Below, in pieces: positions 16,555 to 25,856 of a stretch of DNA of 64,000 nucleotides. A program made the translations under genes and the position numbers. Location: NCBI RefSeq assembly GCF_040686855.1, contig NZ_JBFBOG010000001.1, positions 62,001 through 126,000 on the forward strand. Reading direction: 5' to 3'. Each line of letters opens with the position of its first letter. Position 1 is the stretch's first letter. Source of the DNA: Leifsonia sp040686855 (GTDB lineage: Bacteria > Actinomycetota > Actinomycetes > Actinomycetales > Microbacteriaceae). The notes below the pieces were generated by a model. It had not been told where the DNA came from. It saw nothing but the letters and a program-made list of their open reading frames with translations, and did no database searches.

Positions 16555-17810
16555 CGGCGCGCGCCCGACCGGTCTGCGATCGAGTCGCGGTGCGACTCCC
16601 GGGCGAACGACAGCACGATTCCGATGGCGATCATGGAACTGATCATCGCAGTCCCTCCCGCAGAGATCAGTGGGAGGGGGACGCCGAGCACCGGGATCAC
16701 GCCCAGCACGACCGCGATGTTGACGAACGCCTGACCGATGAGCCAGACCATGATCGCCGCCGTCGTGACGCGAGCGAACGGGTCCGTGGACGCGTGGATG
16801 ATGCGCAGGAACACGACCGCCAGCATCACGAACAGCAGGAGGACGACGACCGCGCCGATGAGGCCCAGCTCCTCGCCGATGATCGCGAAGATGAAGTCGG
16901 TGTCGGCGGCCGGCAGCCACGACCACTTGGAGTGGGAGTTGCCGAGCCCGACGCCGAAGACGCCGCCGGAGGCGAGGGCGTAGAAGCCGTTCTTGATCTG
17001 CCAGTCGACGTCGGGGTTCGCGACGCTGGTGCCGCCGAAGTAGGCGGAGATGCGGCCGATGCGGCTCGCGCTGCTGAGCGCGACGCAGATCGCGACCACG
17101 GAGACCGCGAGCACCCCGGTCACCAGGTAGCGGACGCGGACGCCGGCGAAGAAGAGCGCGCCGAGGATGAGCGCCGCGAGGATCATGGTCGTGCCGAGGT
17201 CCCCGCCGAGCGTGACGAGGGCGACCGCGCCGCCGGCCACCGGCACGATCGGGATGGCCACGTGCTTCCACTCGCTGAGCATGTCCCGTTTGCGAGCGAG
17301 GACCACGCCGAGCCAGACGACGAGCGCGAGCTTGATCGCCTCGGACGGCTGCGCGGTGAAGGAGCCGATCTTGATCCAGTTGCGGTTGCCGCCGATCTCC
17401 ATGCCGAGCGGCGTCAGCAGCACCAGCACCTGCAGGAAGCAGGCGGCGGCCAGGAAGAACCAGATCGTCTTGCGCCAGAACGCGCGCGGGATTCGGGACA
17501 CGACGAACATCAGCGGCAGGCCCACCAGGGTGAAGGCGCCCTGCGACCAGAACCGGGAGAAGAAGTTGTCGCTGTCGTTGTGCGACTCCACCGCCGACGA
17601 CGACAGCACCATGACCAGGCCGAAGACGACCATGAACAGGGTGACGCCGAGGAGGAGGAAGTAGTTGGCCGACTCCGAGGTCATCGAACGCCCCAGCCCG
17701 ATGCGGGTGGTGAGGGCGCTCAGCCGCCCGGCGGACTCGTGCTCCGCCGTCTCCTCGACGGGCCGCTCAGTCCTGCTGCGGGTCGGGACGCGAGGCGGGC
17801 TCGTCGTCAT
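16551..17810 (-). CDS. ftsW: Peptidoglycan glycosyltransferase FtsW
   Basis: SEDS-family polymerase that extends septal glycan strands with its partner PBP (FtsI). It is 419 aa with about ten membrane segments. A 55-residue charged cytoplasmic N-terminus precedes the first helix (YFLLLGVTLFMVVFGLVMVLS). SEDS landmarks are NRNWIKIG..QPSEAIKLALV, WQIKNGFYALASGG, GLGNSHSKW, TDFIFAIIGEELG and the end loop PLPLISAGGTAMIS. The aspartate in ATDTDFI-type loops of the family corresponds here to AADTDFI. ATG 17810 is preceded by GGAGGTGAGGCGG, a good ribosome site. It overlaps the end of murD by 44 nt in a different frame. Confidence 0.97.
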   Translation of the reverse strand: MTTSPPRVPTRSRTERPVEETAEHESAGRLSALTTRIGLGRSMTSESANYFLLLGVTLFMVVFGLVMVLSSSAVESHNDSDNFFSRFWSQGAFTLVGLPLMFVVSRIPRAFWRKTIWFFLAAACFLQVLVLLTPLGMEIGGNRNWIKIGSFTAQPSEAIKLALVVWLGVVLARKRDMLSEWKHVAIPIVPVAGGAVALVTLGGDLGTTMILAALILGALFFAGVRVRYLVTGVLAVSVVAICVALSSASRIGRISAYFGGTSVANPDVDWQIKNGFYALASGGVFGVGLGNSHSKWSWLPAADTDFIFAIIGEELGLIGAVVVLLLFVMLAVVFLRIIHASTDPFARVTTAAIMVWLIGQAFVNIAVVLGVIPVLGVPLPLISAGGTAMISSMIAIGIVLSFARESHRDSIADRSGARR

Positions 17811-19320
17811 CCGCCTCACCTCCCAAGTACTCGTGCACGGCCGCCTGGAAGCGGCGACCGCGTTCTGCGTAGTCGGCGAACTGGTCCATCGACGCCGCCG
17901 CCGGAGCCAGCAGCACGGTGTCGCCCTCGCGGGCGAGACCGCCGGCCAGCCGCACCGCCGTCGGCATGACCTCACCAGTCTCGTCGGCCTCGACCTCGAC
18001 CACCGGAAGCTCCGGCGCGTGTCGCTGGAATGCCGCACGCAGCGCGTCCCGGTCGACGCCGATCAGCACGGCGCCACGGAGTCGCCCGATGTGCTTCCCG
18101 ACAAGGTCGTCCACATCCACGCCTTTGAGCAGGCCCCCGACGAGCCAGACCACCGACGGGTAGGCGCGCAGCGACGCGTCGGCCGCGTGCGGGTTCGTCG
18201 CCTTGGAGTCGTCGACCCAGTTCACGCCGTCCTGCGTCCGCACCAGCTCGATGCGGTGCGAGTCGAGGCGGAAGGCGGTCAGCACATCCCGGATCACCTG
18301 CGGGGAGACGCCGTAGGACCGGGCGAGGGCGCTGGCGGCCAGGATGTTCGCCACCACGTGCGGCGCGGCGAGGCCGGCCTCGGCCAGCTCGTCGAGCGTT
18401 GTCAGCTCCAGGGCCGCGTTCGCCCGGTCGTCCAGGAACGCACGATCGCAGAGGATGCCGTCGACGATGCCGAAGTCGCTGGGGCCGGGCACGCCGAGGC
18501 CGAAGCCGATGGCGCGGGCACCCTCGGTGACCTCCGCCTCCTCGACCATCCGGAGCGTGTTCTCGTCGGCCTTGTTGTACACGCAGGCGACCTGCGTGTT
18601 GTCGTAGACCTTCGCCTTCGCGGCGATGTACGCCTCCATCGAGCCGTGCCAGTCCAGGTGGTCGTCGGCGATGTTGAGGCACGCGGCCGAGAAGGGCGAG
18701 AGCTCGCCGCCGGGGTTCCGGTTGATCCAGTGCAGCTGGTAGCTGGAGAGCTCTACCACGAGCACGTCGAAGCCCTCGGGGTCGCGGATGGCGTCGAGCA
18801 CCGGCACGCCGATGTTGCCGCACGGCGCCACGCGGTTGTCGCCGGCGAGGATCATCGTTGCGGTGAGCTGCACCGTGGTCGTCTTGCCGTTGGTGCCGGT
18901 CACGCAGATCCAGTCGGCAGGGCCGTCGGCGCCGTCCGGGCGGGCGACCTTGTCGCGGAGCCGCCAGGCGAGCTCGATGTCGCCCCAGACGGGGATACCG
19001 CGGGCCTCGGCCCACAGCAGCAGCGGGTGGTCCCAGTGGAAGCCGGGCGACACCACGACGAGCTCGGGGTCGAACTCCGCCAGACGCTCCGGCGGGGTCG
19101 ACAGATCCTCCTGCTCGACCAGCTCGGCGCCGATGACCTCGAGCAGCATCCGTCGCTCGTCGTCGGCCTTCGCGGCGACGACGAGCACCTGCGCGCCCAG
19201 CTCGGCGAGCGTGTCCGCCACCGAGAACCCGGTGACGCCGAGGCCGTAGACGGCCACGCGCAGCCCGGACCAGTCGGCGTACCAGCTGGTCAGCTCCTCC
19301 AGGCGCCGTGCGTCGCTCAT
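17767..19320 (-). CDS. murD: UDP-MurNAc-L-alanine--D-glutamate ligase
   Basis: Adds D-glutamate to UDP-MurNAc-L-Ala. The protein is 517 aa, somewhat longer than E. coli MurD, which is usual in actinobacteria. The N-terminal domain has VAVYGLGVTGFSVADTLAELG. The ATPase core has WICVTGTNGKTTTVQLT, VVELSSYQLHW and NIADDHLDWHGS. The C-terminal domain has WVDDSKATNPHAADASL and LAPAAASMDQFADYAERG. The tail is acidic (GEADDDEPASRPDPQQD). ATG 19320 forms ATGA with the mraY stop, a 4-nt overlap. Confidence 0.98.
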   Translation of the reverse strand: MSDARRLEELTSWYADWSGLRVAVYGLGVTGFSVADTLAELGAQVLVVAAKADDERRMLLEVIGAELVEQEDLSTPPERLAEFDPELVVVSPGFHWDHPLLLWAEARGIPVWGDIELAWRLRDKVARPDGADGPADWICVTGTNGKTTTVQLTATMILAGDNRVAPCGNIGVPVLDAIRDPEGFDVLVVELSSYQLHWINRNPGGELSPFSAACLNIADDHLDWHGSMEAYIAAKAKVYDNTQVACVYNKADENTLRMVEEAEVTEGARAIGFGLGVPGPSDFGIVDGILCDRAFLDDRANAALELTTLDELAEAGLAAPHVVANILAASALARSYGVSPQVIRDVLTAFRLDSHRIELVRTQDGVNWVDDSKATNPHAADASLRAYPSVVWLVGGLLKGVDVDDLVGKHIGRLRGAVLIGVDRDALRAAFQRHAPELPVVEVEADETGEVMPTAVRLAGGLAREGDTVLLAPAAASMDQFADYAERGRRFQAAVHEYLGGEADDDEPASRPDPQQD

Positions 19321-20432
19321 GTGGCCAGCCACTCCAGGTAGAACGAGCCGACGCCCGCCGCGACCAGCAGGCCGCCGATGATCCAGAACCGGACGACGAC
19401 CGTCACCTCGGCCCACCCCTTCAGCTCGAAGTGGTGATGGATGGGGCTCATCAGGAAGATGCGTCTGCCATGGCTGAGCTTGAAGTAGGCCCGCTGCACG
19501 ATCACCGACCCGGCCTCGATGACGAACAGGCCGCCGATGAGGATGAGCAGCAGCTCGGTGCGGCTCAGGATGGCGAGCGCGGCGACCGCGCCGCCGAGCG
19601 CCAGGGAGCCGGTGTCGCCGAGGAAGATCTGCGCGGGCGAGGTGTTCCACCACAGGAAGCCGACGACCGCGCCGACGATCGCGGTGGCCACGATCGCGAG
19701 GTCGAACGGGTCGCGCACGTCGTAGCACTTGGCGACGTTCTCGACGCTCAGCTTGACGTTCGCGCACGACTGGATCGACTGCCAGAAGCCGATGATGATG
19801 TACGCGCCGATGGCGAGGATGGACGCGCCGGAGGCGAGCCCGTCGAGGCCGTCCGTCACGTTCACGCCGTTCGAAGTGGCGGCGACCAGGAAGTTGATCC
19901 AGATCAGGTAGAGGCCGTATCCCACCAGGACGCCGATGACCCCGAACTTGGTGATCGCGCCGAAGTCGATGGCCGGCAGGTCGCGGATGAACGACACGCT
20001 CATCGTCGCCGGGGTGTAGTCGTTGCCGTTGGGGAACCGGATGGCCAGGAAAGCCCAGACGGTGGCCACGACCACCTGGCCAGCGACCTTGGCCCAGCCG
20101 GTCAGCCCGAGACTGCGCTCGCGCCGGGTCTTGAGGAAGTCGTCGATGAAGCCGACGATCCCGAGGCCCACCATGAGGAACAGCACGAGCAGCGCTGAGA
20201 CGCTGGTCTCGTCGCCGGTGAGCAGCAGCGCGGTGAAGTAGCCGAACAGCGTGCCCAGGATGACGACGATGCCGCCCATCGTGGCGGTGCCGCGCTTGGC
20301 GTGGTGGCTCTGCGGACCGTCGTCGCGGATGAACTGCCCCCACTGGAGGCGGCGGAAGAGCCGGATGAACAGCGGCGTCAGGAACAGCGTGAACGCCATC
20401 GACAGCGCACCGGAGGTCAGCAGGGCTCTCAC
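19317..20432 (-). CDS. mraY: Phospho-MurNAc-pentapeptide transferase
   Basis: Ten-helix membrane enzyme that moves phospho-MurNAc-pentapeptide onto undecaprenyl phosphate, making lipid I. It is 371 aa. The family motifs are plain: GTATMGGIVVILG near the front, GFIDDFLKTRR (the Asp-Asp Mg site), SNGVNVTDGLDGLASG, FLGDTGSLALGG and SPIHHHFELKGWAE near the C-terminus. GTG 20432 overlaps the murF TGA by 4 nt (GTGA). It lies between murF and murD, the usual dcw position. Confidence 0.98.
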   Translation of the reverse strand: MRALLTSGALSMAFTLFLTPLFIRLFRRLQWGQFIRDDGPQSHHAKRGTATMGGIVVILGTLFGYFTALLLTGDETSVSALLVLFLMVGLGIVGFIDDFLKTRRERSLGLTGWAKVAGQVVVATVWAFLAIRFPNGNDYTPATMSVSFIRDLPAIDFGAITKFGVIGVLVGYGLYLIWINFLVAATSNGVNVTDGLDGLASGASILAIGAYIIIGFWQSIQSCANVKLSVENVAKCYDVRDPFDLAIVATAIVGAVVGFLWWNTSPAQIFLGDTGSLALGGAVAALAILSRTELLLILIGGLFVIEAGSVIVQRAYFKLSHGRRIFLMSPIHHHFELKGWAEVTVVVRFWIIGGLLVAAGVGSFYLEWLAT

Positions 20433-21853
20433 GCGAACGCCCCTCCCAGCCGGTCGCCGAGGAAGCGCAGGCCGGCCGAGTTGGAGGACTTCACCAGCAC
20501 GGTGTCCCCGGGCCGCAGGGAGCCCTGCAGGTGCTCGAACGCCTCGTCCTGCGTCTCGAAGTAGACGGACTCCCCGTCCCACGAGCCCTCGTTGATCGCC
20601 GTGATGTGCATCCGGCGGGCCTCCGGCCCGACCACGACCAGCTGGTCGATGCCGAGACGGACGACGAGCAGGCCGATGCGGTCGTGCTCCTCCCCCGAGA
20701 ACTCGCCCAGCTCGCTCATCTCGCCGAGCACGGCGATCGTGCGCCCGTCCGGCTCCGCGATCTGCGCGAGCGTCTTGATCGCCGCCGCCATGGAGTCCGG
20801 GCTCGCGTTGTAGGCGTCGTTGATCACGGTGACCTCGTCGTTGCCGAGCACCTCCATGCGTCCCCGCTCCGCGGTCTTCACCGACTGCAGGGCCGTCACG
20901 ATGGTGTCGATGTCGACGTCGAGGACGTACGCGGACGCCGCCGCGGCCAGCGCGTTCATGACGTGGTGCTCGCCGAGCACCTGGAAGCGCACCGGGCGCG
21001 ACTCGCCCTCGCCGCCGTCCCGCGACGGCAGGTGCAGCGTGAAGGAGGTGCCGCGACGGTCGGAGACGATGTCCGTCGCTCGGACGGCGGCCTGCTCGTC
21101 GAGCCCGAACCACAGCACACGGGCGATGGTCTTGTCGGCCATCGTGCGCACGCGCGCGTCGTCGATGTTCAGGATGGCGACATCCGAGTCGAGCAGGTCG
21201 GTGACCATCTCGGTCTTCGCCTGGAGCGTCTTCTCGATGCCGCCGAACTCGCCGGCGTGCGCCAGGCCCACCTTGAGGACGACGCCGACGTCCGGACGCG
21301 CCATGCGCACGAGCCGGGCGATCTCGCCGATGCCGCTCGCACCCATCTCGGCGACGAGGAACTGCGTCTCCTCGGTGACCTGCAGCATCGTCACCGGCGC
21401 GCCGACCTCGTTGTTGAAGGAGGCGCGGGGCGCGATGGTCGGGCCGACCTGCTCCAGGACGGCGCGCAGGAGGTTCTTCGTCGTGGTCTTGCCGTTCGAG
21501 CCCGTGATGCCGACGATCTTCAGCAGGCCGAGGGCGCGGACGCGCGCGATGACCTCGGTCGCCAAGTCGCCGAGCGCGACCACCGTGTCGTCGACGAGCA
21601 GCTGCGGCACCGGGAGGTCGAGCGCATGGTCGACCACGAGCAGGGCGGCGCCGGCCTCGACGGCCTGCGGGGCGAACAGGTGACCGTCGGTGACCTCTCC
21701 GGGCTTGGCGAAGAAGATCGTGCCGGGCACGACCTCGCGGGAGTCGGTGGTGGACAGGCCGTCCACCGTCGTGTCGGGCGTGGCGTCCGTGCCGTCGAGC
21801 AGCAGGGTGCCTCGGGTGGCCTCGGCGATCTCGGCCAGGGTCATCGCGATCAT
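20429..21853 (-). CDS. murF: UDP-MurNAc-tripeptide--D-alanyl-D-alanine ligase
   Basis: Adds D-Ala-D-Ala to complete the UDP-MurNAc pentapeptide. It is 474 aa. It has the N-terminal MurF domain (IAEATRGTLLLDG, DSREVVPGTIFFA), the ATPase P-loop GITGSNGKTTTKNLL, ASFNNEVGAPVTML and AEMGASGIGEIARL, then a C-terminal domain with INDAYNASPDSMAAAI and VLGEMSELGEFS. The start is ATG 21853, whose A is the last base of the murE TGA (1-nt overlap). A second in-frame ATG three codons later (21844) is possible. Confidence 0.98.
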   Translation of the reverse strand: MIAMTLAEIAEATRGTLLLDGTDATPDTTVDGLSTTDSREVVPGTIFFAKPGEVTDGHLFAPQAVEAGAALLVVDHALDLPVPQLLVDDTVVALGDLATEVIARVRALGLLKIVGITGSNGKTTTKNLLRAVLEQVGPTIAPRASFNNEVGAPVTMLQVTEETQFLVAEMGASGIGEIARLVRMARPDVGVVLKVGLAHAGEFGGIEKTLQAKTEMVTDLLDSDVAILNIDDARVRTMADKTIARVLWFGLDEQAAVRATDIVSDRRGTSFTLHLPSRDGGEGESRPVRFQVLGEHHVMNALAAAASAYVLDVDIDTIVTALQSVKTAERGRMEVLGNDEVTVINDAYNASPDSMAAAIKTLAQIAEPDGRTIAVLGEMSELGEFSGEEHDRIGLLVVRLGIDQLVVVGPEARRMHITAINEGSWDGESVYFETQDEAFEHLQGSLRPGDTVLVKSSNSAGLRFLGDRLGGAFA

Positions 21854-23406
21854 CAGAGCCACCCGGCCTCTCGGAGCGCGAGACGGACGTCCTCGCGGGC
21901 GGAGTACGGCAGGCGCTGGCCGGCCACCTCCTGGTAGTCCTCGTGCCCAGGTCCGGCGTAGAGGACGACGTCGCCCTCCCCGGCCAGGGACAGCGCGGTC
22001 CGGAAAGCCGCCCGCGGGTCCGGGACCTCGTACAGCTCGAGGTCGGGGACGGCCGTGCGGGCGCCCTCGAGCAGGGCGGCGCGGATGGTCGCCGGGTCCT
22101 CCCAGCGCGGGTGGAAGTCGGTGATCACCACGGCGTCGGAGCCGCGCGCGGCGATGGCGCCCATGTCGGTGCGCTTGGTGGTGTCGCGGTCGCCGTCGGC
22201 GCCGAACACCATGACGATGCGGCCGTCGGTCACCTTGCGCAGCGCGCTCAGGGTCGACAGGAACGCGTCGGGGCTGTGGCCGTAGTCGATGAAGACGACG
22301 GGGCCCCGGTCGCCCGACAGGCGCTCGGCGCGGCCCGGGATGTAGGCATCGATGCCGCCGTCGCGCTCGAGCGCGGCGCCGATGGCGTCGAGATCGTAGC
22401 CGGACTCGACGAGCATGACGATCGCGAGGGCGGCGTTGGCCGCGTTGTAGGCGCCGAGGAGCGGGATGCTCGTCTCGAGCCGGCGGCCGTCCGGACCCTC
22501 GAGTGCGAAGGCGGTGCGCTCCAGCGTCTCGTCCAGCACGGTCAGCGTCCACTCGGCGTCCGAGCCGGGCGAGCTCGACAGCGTCGCGACGGGGATGCGG
22601 GACTGCTCCACCAGCTGCCGGCCCCAGTCGGAGTCGACGGTGACGACACCACGGCGGGCGCGGTCCGGCTGGAACAGCTCCAGCTTGGCGGCGAAGTAGT
22701 CGTCCATCGCGGCGTAGTCGTCGAGGTGGTCGTGGCTGAGGTTCGTGAAGCCGACGACGTCGAACACGATCCCGTCGACGCGATGACGGCTGAGCGCCTG
22801 CGCCGACACCTCGATCGCGGCGGCGCGCACGCCCTCCTCGCGCATCCGCGCCAGCAGGGCGTGCAGCTCGCTCGCCTCGGGAGTGGTGAGCTTGCTCGTG
22901 TTGACCGTGTCGCCGATGCGGCGCTCGGCGGTCGAGCTGAGCCCGGCGACGACGCCGAGCTGGCCCAGGATGGCGTTGAGCAGGTAGACGACGCTGGTCT
23001 TGCCGTTGGTGCCCGTCACTCCGAACAGCGTCGCCGAGTTCTCGTCGGTGCGGTAGATCCAGGCCGAGACGGCGCCGAGCGCGGCGCGCGGGTCGGGCGT
23101 GACGATGACCGGGAGGCCGGAGTCGGCGGCGAGGGCCGCACCCTCCTCGTCGGTCAGCACGGCGACAGCGCCCGCCTCGGCGGCGGCGGCGGCGTACGTG
23201 GCTCCGTGGGAGTTGCGCCCGGGCACGCCCACGTAGAGGTCGCCCGGCTCGACGGCCGAGCTCGCGAGGGCCGCGCCGGTCACCTCGACCCCGTCGAGGT
23301 CGCCGCGGCAGTCAAGGCCGAACTCCGCGACCAGCTGGGCGAGCGGGCGGGCGACGGGATGCTCGGGGCGCAGAGAGGATGGCGCCGGTCCTGTCACGGG
23401 GCTCAC
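21853..23406 (-). CDS. murE: UDP-MurNAc-dipeptide ligase MurE adding the position-3 diamino acid
   Basis: Adds the third residue of the stem peptide. The 517 residues contain the P-loop FGVTGTNGKTS (128-138), TNLSHDHLDDYAAMDDYF with the lysine that is carbamylated in the family (K241), and FGADGDRDTTKRTDMG. The residues that choose the substrate are unusual. Enzymes adding meso-diaminopimelate carry DNPR; here the aligned residues are FHPR (431-434) in TDFHPRWEDP. The conserved Pro-Arg and downstream E-D-P are kept. Many Microbacteriaceae have 2,4-diaminobutyrate or another residue instead of DAP, which this may reflect. GTG 23406 has no clear ribosome site; another GTG is present three codons in. 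Confidence 0.95.
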   Translation of the reverse strand: MSPVTGPAPSSLRPEHPVARPLAQLVAEFGLDCRGDLDGVEVTGAALASSAVEPGDLYVGVPGRNSHGATYAAAAAEAGAVAVLTDEEGAALAADSGLPVIVTPDPRAALGAVSAWIYRTDENSATLFGVTGTNGKTSVVYLLNAILGQLGVVAGLSSTAERRIGDTVNTSKLTTPEASELHALLARMREEGVRAAAIEVSAQALSRHRVDGIVFDVVGFTNLSHDHLDDYAAMDDYFAAKLELFQPDRARRGVVTVDSDWGRQLVEQSRIPVATLSSSPGSDAEWTLTVLDETLERTAFALEGPDGRRLETSIPLLGAYNAANAALAIVMLVESGYDLDAIGAALERDGGIDAYIPGRAERLSGDRGPVVFIDYGHSPDAFLSTLSALRKVTDGRIVMVFGADGDRDTTKRTDMGAIAARGSDAVVITDFHPRWEDPATIRAALLEGARTAVPDLELYEVPDPRAAFRTALSLAGEGDVVLYAGPGHEDYQEVAGQRLPYSAREDVRLALREAGWL

Positions 23407-23425
23407 TTTCGGTAGACGGTGTTCA

Positions 23426-25168
23426 TCAGTAGTAGGGCGGATAGCCCGCCGGGCTCGACGTCGACGGCTTCACCCGGTAGGTCTTCAGCACTTGACTCAT
23501 GATCGTGTGGAACAGCGGAGCGGCCGCTGCCGACGAAGTAATGGTAGTCGGGAATCCGAGGTTGACCGAAACGACGTACTGCGGATCGTCCACCGGCGCG
23601 ACGCCCATGACGGACACGTAGTACGACGGCAGATAGCCGCCTTTGCCGTCCGGTTGCTGGGCCGTTCCGGTCTTCGCGGCGATGCGGTAGCCCGGGATCT
23701 GGAGCTGCTTCTTGAGCTCGCCGTCGGTCACCACCGACTCCATCATCCCGAGCGTGGTGGACGCCGCCTGGGCCGAGACCACCTGCGTCGCCTTGGCGTT
23801 CGGGATGTCGGTCACGGTGCCGTCCGGGTGCTCGCACCCTTCCACGAACGACAGCGGGATGCGCGTGCCGCCGTTGGCGAGCGCCTGGTACGCGCCGACC
23901 ATCTGGATCTGGGTGGCGGAGACGCCCTGGCCGAACATGGTCGCGTACTTGGTCTGGTCGTCCCACTCGCTCACCGGGTGCAGGACGCCGTCGGACTGGT
24001 CGGGATACGGCAGGCCGCTCGACTCGCCGATGCCGAACTTCTTGAGGTAGTCGTAGCGCGTCTGGTCGCTGAGCGCCTTGCCGAGCTGCGACATGCCCGT
24101 GTTCGACGACATCATCAGCACGCCGGTGAGGGTGAGCCGCAGGGGGGCGTGGTAGCCCGAGTCGTGCAGATCGGCGCCGTTGCCCGACTTCCACGAGTAG
24201 GGGGCGAGCACCGGGCTCGTCGGCGTCGCCTTGCCCTGGTCGATCAGCATCGCGGCGGTCAGCGCCTTGAACGTCGATCCCGGCTCGCGCGGGTCGGTGA
24301 GCGGCTGGAGCCGCCAATAGGAGGGATCGGTCGCGTCGATGTTGTTCGGGTCGAGCGCCGGCCACTGCGCGATCGCCTTGACCTTGCCGGTCTTGGCCTC
24401 CGCGACGGTGACGAACCCGAACTTCGAGCCGGTCGCCGCCACCTGCTGGGCCAGCGTCTGCTCGGCGAACCACTGCAGGTCGCCGTCGATCGTGAGCTTG
24501 AGCGTGCCGCCGTCCTTCGCCTGCTTCTGCACGACGGTGCTCCCGGGGATGGCGACACCATCGGCTCCGCGCTGGTAGGTCTCCTCGCCGTTCTGACCGG
24601 CGAGGCACGTGTTCTCGCTCTTCTCGAGCCCCGAGTCGCCGCCGTCGGAGAGGAAGCCGAGCAGGTTTCCCGCGACCGCACCGTTCGGGTAGCTGCGCGC
24701 CTGCTTCTTGGTGAAGGTGAGCCACGGATACGGGAGCTTGTCGAGCTTGTCGAACGTGCCGACGTCCATCCCGGACTTGATCAGCACGTACTGCGACTTG
24801 GGGTCCGCTTTGAGCGCCGCGTCGATCAGCGCGACGACCGCGTCGCCGCCCTTGCCGGTGATGGCGCCGATCTTCGCCGCCGCCTCGACCATCTTGTCGC
24901 GGCCGCCCGCGATCGCGTCCTTCGGCGACGCGGCGGCGGTGTAGGTGTAGACCGTCGTCGCGAGCACCGTGCCGTCGGCGTCGACGATGTCGCCGCGGTT
25001 GCCCAGCAGCGGCGTCGAGACCTCTTTGGCGGTGACGGACTGTCGCTGCAAGGCGTCCGCCCGAACGACCTGGATGTCGACGAGCTTGGCGCCCAGGATG
25101 CCGACGGTCGCCGCGACGGCGAGCACCGTCACGGCGGTCCGCCGCCGCAGCATCTTCTTGCTGACCAT
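23426..25168 (-). CDS. ftsI: Septal penicillin-binding protein (class B PBP, FtsI)
   Basis: Transpeptidase that crosslinks septal peptidoglycan with FtsW. It is 580 aa. A short cytoplasmic N-terminus and one membrane segment (about 11-30) are followed by the pedestal domain, which contains GNRGDIVDADGTVLA (56-70). The transpeptidase domain has all three catalytic motifs: S298-T-F-K, S354-S-N and K499-T-G. The C-terminus ends PPYY, rich in Ser/Pro/Tyr. ATG 25168 lies 19 bp after the ftsL-like gene. It is upstream of murE by 19 bp. Confidence 0.97.
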   Translation of the reverse strand: MVSKKMLRRRTAVTVLAVAATVGILGAKLVDIQVVRADALQRQSVTAKEVSTPLLGNRGDIVDADGTVLATTVYTYTAAASPKDAIAGGRDKMVEAAAKIGAITGKGGDAVVALIDAALKADPKSQYVLIKSGMDVGTFDKLDKLPYPWLTFTKKQARSYPNGAVAGNLLGFLSDGGDSGLEKSENTCLAGQNGEETYQRGADGVAIPGSTVVQKQAKDGGTLKLTIDGDLQWFAEQTLAQQVAATGSKFGFVTVAEAKTGKVKAIAQWPALDPNNIDATDPSYWRLQPLTDPREPGSTFKALTAAMLIDQGKATPTSPVLAPYSWKSGNGADLHDSGYHAPLRLTLTGVLMMSSNTGMSQLGKALSDQTRYDYLKKFGIGESSGLPYPDQSDGVLHPVSEWDDQTKYATMFGQGVSATQIQMVGAYQALANGGTRIPLSFVEGCEHPDGTVTDIPNAKATQVVSAQAASTTLGMMESVVTDGELKKQLQIPGYRIAAKTGTAQQPDGKGGYLPSYYVSVMGVAPVDDPQYVVSVNLGFPTTITSSAAAAPLFHTIMSQVLKTYRVKPSTSSPAGYPPYY

Positions 25169-25187
25169 GCTCCAGCCCGTTCCGTCG

Positions 25188-25856
25188 TCAGTGCGTCACC
25201 GGAGTCGGCAACGCTCCCTGCAACGGTACGGTCGGAGCGGTCGGGGACGCGGTCGCCGCACCCTGACCTGTGGAATTCCCAGCCTGGGTTCCGGTTGTGG
25301 ACGCTTTCGCGCCGGCGACGGCCTTCTGCTGCGCCGCCGTCACCAGCGGAACGCCGGCGAGCTGCGCGTTCGGCACCAGGTTCCCCTGCGCGCCGGTCAC
25401 CGTCCCGGCCGCGCCGTTGGCGGGCGCCGGCGCCCCCAGCACCGCGCCGTCGGACAGCCGCAGGTAGGCCGGGCTGCTGTTGCTCACCATCCCGAGCGCG
25501 TTGGCGTTCGCCGCGAGATTCTGCGGGGACGAGACGCGGTTGAGGTCTTCGGAGGCGGCCTGGTACGACCGCTGCAATTGCGTCTGCTTCTCCTGCAGGC
25601 TGTTCAGCTGATAGGCGCCCTGCGAGATCCCGATGCTCAGCAGCAGCTGGGACACGACGATCGCCAGCAGCGTGCCGACCGCGATCACCGCGTACAGCGC
25701 ACGCGGACGCGCCCGCCGCTGCGAGCGCGTTGGGACGACCTCGAGATGGGTGCGCTTCGGCTCCTCCGCCGGGGCGGGGAGGGCTCCGCCCGTCCACAGA
25801 GCGGCGGGCCGCCTGCGGGTGGGCGCCGGGACGGCCTCTGCCAGGGTGGTGCTCAC
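25188..25856 (-). CDS. FtsL-like cell division membrane protein
   Basis: A 222-aa bitopic protein at the ftsL position between rsmH and ftsI. A basic cytoplasmic region (1-52) is followed by one membrane helix (about 53-74, ALYAVIAVGTLLAIVVSQLLLS). A short coiled coil follows (YQLNSLQEKQTQLQRSYQAASEDLNRV), then the NLAANANALGMV segment typical of the FtsL/DivIC family. The long Ala/Thr/Gly-rich extracellular tail (about 130-222) is low complexity. FtsL in other bacteria forms a complex with FtsB and FtsQ that activates FtsWI. Sequence identity in this family is low, so the call rests on architecture and position. GTG 25856 overlaps the rsmH TGA by 4 nt. Confidence 0.85.
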   Translation of the reverse strand: MSTTLAEAVPAPTRRRPAALWTGGALPAPAEEPKRTHLEVVPTRSQRRARPRALYAVIAVGTLLAIVVSQLLLSIGISQGAYQLNSLQEKQTQLQRSYQAASEDLNRVSSPQNLAANANALGMVSNSSPAYLRLSDGAVLGAPAPANGAAGTVTGAQGNLVPNAQLAGVPLVTAAQQKAVAGAKASTTGTQAGNSTGQGAATASPTAPTVPLQGALPTPVTH

